Shown here: positions 54,501 to 64,000 of the stretch, piece by piece | Layout: each line of letters opens with the position of its first letter | Position numbering within the stretch: position 1 is the first letter of the stretch | NCBI RefSeq assembly: GCF_029784155.1 | Contig: NC_073693.1 | Coordinates: 188,597,127-188,661,126, forward strand | DNA from: Uranotaenia lowii | Taxonomy: Eukaryota > Arthropoda > Insecta > Diptera > Culicidae | Reading direction: 5' to 3' | Length of the DNA: 64,000 bases | Position numbers and translations under genes: made by a program | Notes under the pieces: generated by a model | Told to the model about the DNA's origin: nothing | The model's database searches: none | The model's input: only the letters and a program-made list of their open reading frames with translations

Positions 54501-57500
54501 ATCACGCAAAATTTTCAACTTGAAAATTTTTCGGGAAAAAATCATTTTTTTCTTTTTTTTTCTGGTCGGGGGTCGTGCGAAAAACCTTGAATTTTTTGAA
54601 TCACGCAAAATTTTCAACTTGAAAATTTTTCGGGAAAAAATCATTTTTTTCGATTTTTTCTGGTCGGGAGTCGTGCGCAAAAACTTAAATTTTTTTTAAT
54701 CACGCAAAATTTTCAACTTGAAAATTTTTCGGGAAAAAATCATTTTTTTCGATTTTTTCTGGTCGGGGGTCGTGCGAAAAACCTTGAATTTTTTGAATTA
54801 CGCAAAATTTTCAACTTAAAAATTTTTCGGGAAAAAATCATTTTTTTCGATTTTTTCTGGTCGGGGGTCGTGCGAAAAAACTTGAATTTTTTGAATCACG
54901 CAAAATTTTCAACTTGAAAATTTTTCGGGAAAAAATCATTTTTTTCTTTTTTTTCTGGTCGGGGGTCGTGCGAAAAACCTTGAATTTTTTGAATCACGCA
55001 AAATTTTCAACTTGAAAATTTTTCGGGAAAAAATCATTTTTTTCGATTTTTTCTGGTCGGGGGTCGTGCGAAAAAACTTGAATTTTTTGAATCACGCAAA
55101 ATTTTCAACTTGAAAATTTTTCGGGAAAAAATCATTTTTTTCGATTTTTTCTGGTCGGGAGTCGTGCGAAAAAACTTGAATTTTTTGAATCACGCAAAAT
55201 TTTCAACTTGAAAATTTTTCGGGAAAAAATCATTTTTTTCGATTTTTTCTGGTCGGGAGTCGTGCGAAAAAACTTGAATTTTTTGAATCACGCAAAATTT
55301 TCAACTTGAAATTTTTTCGGGAAAAAATCATTTTTTTCGATTTTTTCTGGTCGGGGGTCGTGCGAAAAAACTTAAATTTTTTTAATCACGCAAAATTTTC
55401 AACTTGAAAATTTTTCGAGAAAAAATCTTTTTTTTTTCGATTTTTTCTGGTCGGGGGTCGTGCGAAAAACCTTGAATTTTTTGAATCACGCAAAATTTTC
55501 AACTTGAAAATTTTTCGGGAAAAAATCTTTTTTTCGATTTTTTATGGTCGTGCGAAAAAACTTGAATTTTTTGAATCACGCAAAATTTTCAACTTGAAAA
55601 TTTTTCGGGAAAAAATCATTTTTTTCGATTTTTTCTGGTCGGGGGTCGTGCGAAAAAACTTGAATTTTTTGAATCACGCAAAATTTCCAACTTGAAAATT
55701 TTTCGGGAAAAAATCATTTTTTTCGATTTTTTCTGGTCGGGGGTCGTGCGAAAAAACTTGAATTTTTTGAATCACGCAAAATTTTCAACTTGAAAATATT
55801 CCGGAAAACATCATTTTTTTCGATTTTTTTCTGGTCGGGGGTCGTGCGAAAAACCTTGAATTTTTTGAATCACGCAAAATTTTCAACTTGAAAATTTTTC
55901 GGGAAAAAATAATTTTTTTCGATTTTTTCTGGTCGGGGGTCGTGCGAAAAAACTTGAATTTTTTGAATCACGCAAAATTTTCAACTTGAAAATTTTTCGG
56001 GAAAAAATCATTTTTTTCGATTTTTTCTGGTCGGGGGTCGTGCGAAAAACCTTGAATTTTTTGAATCACGCAAAATTTTCAACTTGAAAATTTTTCGGGA
56101 AAAAATCATTTTTTTCGATTTTTTCTGGTCGGGGGTCGTGCGAAAAAACTTGAATTTTTTGAATCACGCAAAATTTTCAACTTGAAAATTTTTCGGGAAA
56201 AATCATTTTTTTCGATTTTTTCTGGGCGGGGGTCGTGCGAAAAACCTTGAATTTTTTGAATCACGCAAAATTTTCAACTTGAAAATTTTCCGGAAAACAT
56301 AATTTTTTTCGATTTTTTTCTGGTCGGGGGTCGTGCGAAAAACCTTGAATTTTTTGAATCATGCAAAATTTTCAACTTGAAAATTTTTCGGGAAAAAATC
56401 ATTTTTTTCGATTTTTTCTGGTCGGGGGTCGTGCGAAAAAACTTAAATTTTTTGAATCACGCAAAATTTTCAACTTGAAAATTTTTCGGGAAAAAATCAT
56501 TTTTTTCGATTTTTTCTGGTCGGGTGTCGTGCGAAAAAACTTGAATTTTTTGAATCACGCAAAATTTTCAACTTGAAAATTTTTCGGGAAAAAATCATTT
56601 TTTTCGATTTTTTCTGGTCGGGGGTCATGCGAAAAAACTTGAATTTTTTGAATCACGCAAAATTTTCAACTTGAAAATTTTTCGGGAAAAAATCAGTTTT
56701 TTCGATTTTTTCTGGTCGGGGGTCGTGCGAAAAAACTTGAATTTTTTTAATCACGCAAAATTTTCAACTTGAAAATTTTTCGAGAAAAAATCTTTTTTTT
56801 TTCGATTTTTTCTGGTCGGGGGTCGTGCGAAAAACCTTGAATTTTTTGAATCACGCAAAATTTTCAACTTGAAAATTTTTCGGGAAAAAATAATTTTTTT
56901 CGATTTTTTATGGTCGTGCGAAAAAACTTGAATTTTTTGAATCACGCAAAATTTTCAACTTGAAAATTTTTCGGGAAAAAATCATTTTTTTCGATTTTTT
57001 CTGGTCGGGGGTCGTGCGAAAAAACTTGAATTTTTTGAATCACGCAAAATTTTCAACTTGAAAATTTTTCGGGAAAAAATCATTTTTTTCGATTTTTTCT
57101 GGTCGGGGGTCGTGCGAAAAACCTTGAATTTTTTGAATCACGCAAAATTTTCAACTTGAAAATTTTCCGGAAAACATCATTTTTTTCGATTTTTTTCTGG
57201 TCGGGGGTCGTGCGAAAAACCTTGAATTTTTTGAATCACGCAAAATTTTCAACTTGAAAATTTTTCGGGAAAAAATAATTTTTTTCGATTTTTTCTGGTC
57301 GGGGGTCGTGCGAAAAAACTTGAATTTTTTGAATCACGCAAAATTTTCAACTTGAAAATTTTTCGGGAAAAAATCATTTTTTTCGATTTTTTCTGGTCGG
57401 GGGTCGTGCGAAAAACCTTGAATTTTTTGAATCACGCAAAATTTTCAACTTGAAAATTTTTCGGGAAAAAATCATTTTTTTCGATTTTTTCTGGTCGGGG

Positions 57501-60500
57501 GTCGTGCGAAAAAACTTGAATTTTTTGAATCACGCAAAATTTTCAACTTGAAAATTTTTCGGGAAAAATCAATTTTTTCGATTTTTTCTGGTCGGGGGTC
57601 GTGCGAAAAACCTTGAATTTTTTGAATCACGCAAAATTTTCAACTTGAAAATTTTTCGGGAAAAAATCATTTTTTTCGATTTTTTCTGGTCGGGTGTCGT
57701 GCGAAAAAACTTGAATTTTTTGAATCACGCAAAATTTTCAACTTGAAAATTTTTCGGGAAAAATCATTTTTTTCGATTTTTTCTGGTCGGGGGTCGTGCG
57801 AAAAACCTTGAATTTTTTGAATCACGCAAAATTTTCAACTTGAAAATTTTTCGGGAAAAAATCATTTTTTTTCGATTTTTTCTGGTCGGGGGTCGTGCGA
57901 AAAAACTTGAATTTTTTGAATCACGCAAAATTTTCAACTTGAAAATTTTTCGGGAAAAATCATTTTTTTCGATTTTTTCTGGTCGGGGGTCGTGCGAAAA
58001 ACCTTGAATTTTTTGAATCACGCAAAATTTTCAACTTGAAAATTTTCCGGAAAACATAATTTTTTTCGATTTTTTTCTGGTCGGGGGTCGTGCGAAAAAC
58101 CTTGAATTTTTTGAATCATGCAAAATTATCAACTTGAAAATTTTTCGGGAAAAAATCATTTTTTTCGATTTTTTCTGGTCGGGGGTCGTGCGAAAAAACT
58201 TAAATTTTTTGAATCACGCAAAATTTTCAACTTGAAAATTTTTCGGGAAAACATCATTTTTTTCGATTTTTTCTGGTCGGGGGTCGTGCGAAAAACCTTG
58301 AATTTTTTGAATCACGCAAAATTTTCAACTTGAAAATTTTTCGGGAAAAAATCATTTTTTTTCGATTTTTTCTGGTCGGGGGTCGTGCGAAAAACCTTGA
58401 ATTTTTTGAATCACGCAAAATTTTCAACTTGAAAATTTTTCGGGAAAAAATCATTTTTTTCGATTTTTTCTGGTCGGGGGTCGTGCGAAAAAACTTGAAT
58501 TTTTTGAATCACGCAAAATTTTCAACTTGAAAATTTTTCGGGAAAAATCATTTTTTTCGATTTTTTCTGGTCGGGGGCCGTGCGAAAAACCTTGAATTTT
58601 TTGAACAACGCAAAATTTTCAACTTGAAAATTTTTCGGGAAAAAATCATTTTTTTCGATTTTTTCTGGTCGGGGGTCGTGCGAAAAAACTTGAATTTTTT
58701 GAATCACGCAAAATTTTCAACTTGAAAATTTTTCGGGAAAAAATAATTTTTTTCGATTTTTTCTGGTCGGGGGTCGTACGAAAAACCTTAAATTTTTTGA
58801 CTCACGCAAAATTTTCAACTTGAAAATTTTTCGGGAAAAAATATTTTTTTTCGATTATTTCTGGTCGGGGGTCGTGCGAAAAACCTTGAATTTTTTGAAT
58901 CACGCAAAATTTTCAACTTGAAAATTTTTCGGGAAAAAATCATTTTTTTCGATTTTTTCTGGTCGGGGGTCGTGCGAAAAACCTTGAATTTTTTGAATCA
59001 CGCAAAATTTTCAACTTGAAAATTTTTCGAGAAAAAATCATTTTTTTCGATTTTTTCTGGTGGGGGGTCGTGCGAAAAACCTTGAATTTTTTGAATCACG
59101 CAAAATTTTCAACTCGGAAATTTTTCGGGAAAAAATCATTTTTTCGATTTTTTCTGGTCGGGGGTCGTGCGAAAAAACTTGAATTTTTTGAATCACGCAA
59201 AATTTTCAACTTGAAAATTTTTCGGGAAAAAATCATTTTTTTCGATTTTTTCTGGTCGGGGGTCGTGCGAAAAACCTTGAATTTTTTGAATCACGCAAAA
59301 CTTTCAACTCGGAAATTTTTCGGGAAAAAATCATTTTTTTCGATTTTTTCTGGTCGGGGGTCGTGCGAAAAAACTTGAATTTTTTGAATCACGCGAAATT
59401 TTCAACTTGAAAATTTTTCGGGAAAAAATCATTTTTTTCGATTTTTTCTGGTCGGGGGTCGTGCGAAAAACCTTGAATTTTTTGAATCACGCAAAATTTT
59501 CAACTTGAAAATTTTTCGGGAAAAAACCATTTTTTTCGATTTTTTCTGGTCGGGGGTCGTGCGAAAAACCTTGAATTTTTTGAATCACGCAAAATTTTCA
59601 ACTTGAAAATTTTTCGGGAAAAAATAATTTTTTTCGATTTTTGCTGGTCGGGGGTCGTGCGAAAAACCTTGAATTTTTTGAATCACGCCAAATTTTTAAC
59701 TTGAAAATTTTTCGTGAAAAAATCATTTTTTTCGATTTTTTCTGGTCGGGGGTCGTGCGAAAAAACTTGAATTTTTTGAATCACGCAAAATTTTCAACTT
59801 GAAAATTTTTCGGGAAAAAATCATTTTTTTCGATTTTTTCTGGTCGGGGGTCGTGCGAAAAAACTTGAATTTTTTGAATCACGCAAAATTTTCAACTTGA
59901 AAATTTTTCGGGAAAAAATCATTTTTTTCGATTTTTTCTGGTCGGGGGTCGTGCGAAAAACCTTGAATTTTTTGAATCACGCAAAATTTTCAACTCGGAA
60001 ATTTTTCGGGAAAAAATCATTTTTTTCGATTTTTTCTGGTCGGGGGTCGTGCGAAAAACCTTGAATTTTTTGAATCACGCAAAATTTTCAACTTGAAAAT
60101 TTTTCGGGAAAAAATCATTTTTTTCGATTTTTTCTGGTCGGGGGTCGTGCGAAAAACCTTGAATTTTTTGAATCACGCAAAATTTTCAACTTGAAAATTT
60201 TTCGAGAAAAAATCATTTTTTTCGATTTTTTCTGGTCGGGGGTCGTGCGAAAAACCTTGAATTTTTTGAATCACGCAAAATTTTCAACTCGGAAATTTTT
60301 CGGGAAAAAATCATTTTTTCGATTTTTTCTGGTCGGGGGTCGTGCGAAAAAACTTGAATTTTTTGAATCACGCAAAATTTTCAACTTGAAAGTTTTTCGG
60401 GAAAAAATCATTTTTTTCGATTTTTTCTGGTCGGGGGTCGTGCGAAAAACCTTGAATTTTTTGAATCACGCAAAATTTTCAACTCGGAAATTTTTCGGGA

Positions 60501-63500
60501 AAAAATCATTTTTTTCGATTTTTTCTGGTCGGGGGTCGTGCGAAAAAACTTGAATTTTTTGAATCACGCAAAATTTTCAACTTGAAAATTTTCCGGGAAA
60601 AAATCATTTTTTTCGATTTTTTCTGCGGTCGTGCGAAAAAACTTGAATTTTTTGAATCACGCAAAATTTTCAACTTGAAAATTTTTCGGGAAAAAATCAT
60701 TTTTTTCGATTTTTTCTGGTCGGGGGTCGTGCGAAAAAACTTGAATTTTTTGAATCACGCAAAATTTTCAACTTGGAAATTTTTCGGGAAAAAATCATTT
60801 TTTTCGATTTTTTGCTGGTCGGGGGTCGTGCGAAAAAGCTTGAATTTTTTGAATCACGCAAAATTTTCAACTTGAAAATTTTTCGGGAAAAAATAATTTT
60901 TTTCGATTTTTTCTATTCGGGGGTCGTGCGAAAAAACTTGAATTTTTTAAATCACGCAAAATTTTTCAACTTGAAAATTTTTCGGGAAAAATCATTTTTT
61001 TCGATTTTTTCTGGTCGGGGGTCGTGCGAAAAAACTTGAATTTTTTGAATCACGCAAAATTTTCAACTTGAAAATTTTTCGGGAAAAAATCATTTTTTTA
61101 GATTTTTTCTGGTCGGGGGTCGTGCGAAAAAACTTGAATTTTTTGAATCACGCAAAATTTTCAACTTGAAAATTTTTCGGGAAAAAATCATTTTTTTCGA
61201 TTTTTTCTGGTCGGGGGTCGTGCGAAAAACCTTGAATTTTTTGAATCACGCAAAATTTTCAACTTGAAAATTTTTCGGGAAAAAATCATTTTTTTCGATT
61301 TTTTCTGGTCGGGGGTCGTGCGAAAAAACTTGAATTTTTTGAATCACGCAAAATTTTCAACTTGAAAATTTTTTGGGAAAAAATCATTTTTTTCGATTTT
61401 TTCTGGTCGGGGGTCGTGCGAAAAAACTTGAATTTTTTGAATCACGCAAAATTTTCAACTTGAAAATTTTTCGGGAAAAAATCCTTTTTTTTCGATTTTT
61501 TCTGGTCGGGGGTCGTGCGAAAAACCTTGAATTTTTTGAATCACGCAAAATTTTCAACTTGAAAATTTTTCGGGAAAAAATCATTTTTTTCGATTTTTTC
61601 TGGTCGGGGGTCGTGCGAAAAACCTTGTATTTTTTGAATCACGCAAAATTTTCAACTTGAAAATTTTTCGGGAAAAAATCATTTTTTTCGATTTTTTCTG
61701 GTTGGGGTTGGGCGAAAAAACTTGAATTTTTTGAATCACGCAAAATTTTCAACTTGAAAATTTTTCGGGAAAAAATCATTTTTTTCGATTTTTTCTGGTC
61801 GGGGGTCGTGCGAAAAACCTTGAATTTTTTGAATCACGCAAAATTTTCAACTTGAAAATTTTTCGAGAAAAAATCATTTTTTTCGATTTTTTCTGGTCGG
61901 GGGTCGTGCGAAAAAACTTGAATTTTTTGAATCACGCAAAATTTTCAACTCGGAAATTTTTCGGGAAAAAATCATTTTTTTCGATTTTTTCTGGTCGGGG
62001 GTCGTGCGAAAAAACTTGAATTTTTTGAATCACGCAAAATTTTCAACTTGAAAATTTTTCGGGAAAAAATCATTTTTTTCGATTTTTTCTGGTCGGGGGT
62101 CGTGCGAAAAACCTTGAATTTTTTGAATCACGCAAAATTTTCAACTTGGAAATTTTTCGGGAAAAAATCATTTTTTTCGATTTTTTCTGGTCGGGGGTCG
62201 TGCGAAAAAACTTGAATTTTTTGAATCACGCAAAATTTTCAACTTGAAAATTTTTCGGGAAAAAATCATTTTTTTCGATTTTTTCTGGTCGGGGGTCGTG
62301 CGAAAAAACTTGAATTTTTTGAATCACGCAAAATTTTCAACTTGAAAATTTTTCGGGAAAAAATCATTTTTTTCGATTTTTTCTGGTCGGGGGTCGTGCG
62401 AAAAACCTTGAATTTTTTGAATCACGCAAAATTTTCAACTTGAAAATTTTTCGGGAAAAAATCATTTTTTTCGATTTTTTCTGGTCGGGGGTCGTGCGAA
62501 AAACCTTGAATTTTTTGAATCACGCAAAATTTTCAACTTGGAAATTTTTCGGGAAAAAATCATTTTTTTCGATTTTTTCTGGTCGGGGGTCGTGCGAAAA
62601 AACTTGAATTTTTTTAAATCACGCAAAATTTTCAACTTGAAAATTTTTCGGGAAAAAATCATTTTTTTCGATTTTTTCTGGTCGGGGGTCGTGCGAAAAA
62701 ACTTGAATTTTTTTAAATCACGCAAAATTTTCAACTTGAAAATTTTTCGGGAAAAAATCATTTTTTTCGATTTTTTCTGGTCGGGGGTCGTGCGAAAAAA
62801 CTTGAATTTTTTTAAATCACGCAAAATTTTCAACTTGAAAATTTTTCGGGAAAAAATCATTTTTTTCGATTTTTTCTGGTCGGGGGTCGTGCGAAAAAAC
62901 TTGAATTTTTTTAAATCACGCAAAATTTTCAACTTGAAAATTTTTCGGGAAAAAATCATTTTTTTCGATTTTTTCTGGTCGGGGGTCGTGCGAAAAACCT
63001 TGAATTTTTTGAATCACGCAAAATTTTCAACTTGGAAATTTTTCGGGAAAAAATCATTTTTTTCGATTTTTTCTGGTCGGGGGTCGTGCGAAAAAACTTG
63101 AATTTTTTGAATCACGCAAAATTTTCAACTTGAAAATTTTTCGGGAAAAAATCATTTTTTTCGATTTTTTCTGGTCGGGGGTCGTGCGAAAAAACTTGAA
63201 ATTTTTGAATCACGCAAAATTTTCAACTTGAAAATTTTTCGGGAAAAAATCTTTTTTTCGATTTTTTATGGTCGTGCGAAAAACCTTGAATTTTTTGAAT
63301 CACGCAAAATTTTCAACTTGAAAATTTTTCGGGAAAAAATCATTTTTTTCGATTTTTTCTGGTCGGGGGTCGTGCGAAAAACCTTGAATTTTTTGAATCA
63401 CGCAAAATTTTCAACTTGGAAATTTTTCGGGAAAAAATCATTTTTTTCGATTTTTTCTGGTCGGGGGTCGTGCGAAAAAACTTGAATTTTTTTAAATCAC

Positions 63501-64000
63501 GCAAAATTTTCAACTTGAAAATTTTTCGGGAAAAAATCATTTTTTTCGATTTTTTCTGGTCGGGGGTCGTGCGAAAAAACTTGAATTTTTTTAAATCACG
63601 CAAAATTTTCAACTTGAAAATTTTTCGGGAAAAAATCATTTTTTTCGATTTTTTCTGGTCGGGGGTCGTGCGAAAAAACTTGAATTTTTTTAAATCACGC
63701 AAAATTTTCAACTTGAAAATTTTTCGGGAAAAAATCATTTTTTTCGATTTTTTCTGGTCGGGGGTCGTGCGAAAAAACTTGAATTTTTTTAAATCACGCA
63801 AAATTTTCAACTTGAAAATTTTTCGGGAAAAAATCATTTTTTTCGATTTTTTCTGGTCGGGGGTCGTGCGAAAAAACTTGAATTTTTTTAAATCACGCAA
63901 AATTTTCAACTTGAAAATTTTTCGGGAAAAAATCATTTTTTTCGATTTTTTCTGGTCGGGGGTCGTGCGAAAAACCTTGAATTTTTTGAATCACGCAAAA
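48510..64000. repeat. 98-bp satellite array, right block, runs off the window
   Basis: About 158 further head-to-tail monomers occur. Units become more uniform to the right. Variants mark sub-families: AAACCTTG versus AAAACTTG, CAACTCGGAAAT (59.1-61.9 kb), a short unit lacking the GGGGG stretch (near 53.2, 55.5, 56.9, 60.6 and 63.3 kb), and a 99-bp unit with TTTTTTTAAATC (62.5-63.0 and 63.4-63.9 kb). Blocks recur at multiples of the monomer. No gene, RNA gene or foreign insertion is visible in these 15.5 kb. Confidence 0.97.

Noticed and set aside
62462..63936. Long Lys/Phe/Arg-rich repeat proteins on both strands
   Set aside because: They are open frames created by 99-bp satellite variants. 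Both strands are open at once and the units are plain satellite monomers.
32831..64000. CRISPR or rRNA spacer array
   Set aside because: Units are continuous 98-bp tandem monomers without unique spacers, and no rRNA sequence is present.

Overview
This is eukaryotic nuclear DNA, most likely from a dipteran insect and perhaps a mosquito. The evidence is split genes with GT-AG introns, a ZAD-type C2H2 zinc-finger gene (an insect-expanded family), short introns of about 60-110 bp beside TE-swollen ones, and BEL/Pao, Copia, non-LTR, SINE and TA-flanked MITE insertions. The species cannot be told from the sequence alone. No bacterial features are present.

Host genes fill the left half. They are: the 3' part of an alpha-arrestin gene (+, 3364-5049); a complete nine-coding-exon Ku70/XRCC6 gene (-, 25149 to 5254) whose three largest introns are packed with transposons; a complete ZAD zinc-finger gene with ten fingers (+, 26666-29207); a complete three-exon SmG (SNRPG) gene (-, 30768 to 29345); and a complete two-exon POLR1F/RPA43 gene (+, 31161-32729). 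Neighbours alternate head-to-head and tail-to-tail. Their functions are DNA-end repair, transcription control, splicing and rRNA transcription, and they do not form one pathway.

The 9.8-kb Ku70 intron between exons 5 and 6 is layered. A minus-strand fossil transposase of the Transib/RAG1-like type was split by a Copia LTR element (12986-18489, 5-bp target duplication AAACC, near-identical 154-bp LTRs). The Copia was itself broken by a 1.19-kb palindromic TA-flanked MITE at the catalytic box of its reverse transcriptase. A tRNA-derived SINE sits in the same fossil with a 14-bp target duplication. Ku70 intron 1 carries a 2.37-kb element with terminal inverted repeats that encloses a non-LTR RT fragment. 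The last intron carries a G-rich minisatellite.

From about 32.83 kb to the window end lies a 98-bp satellite array (at least 19 kb of satellite). Each monomer has two internal dyad symmetries, the left edge is decayed with one inverted monomer, and there is higher-order duplication. A BEL/Pao element (36542-48509, 361/363-bp LTRs, target duplication CCTTG) is inserted in the array. In its protease region sits a reverse-oriented LTR element (39146-44408, 446-bp LTRs, target duplication TTCAC) with no recognisable gag-pol. One LTR of that element is in turn split by a 1-kb TA-flanked MITE. The nesting order is therefore satellite, then BEL, then non-autonomous LTR element, then MITE.

The most unusual items are the reverse-oriented LTR element lacking pol, the dyad-rich satellite, the SINE family, and the RAG1/Transib-like fossil cut by Copia inside Ku70.
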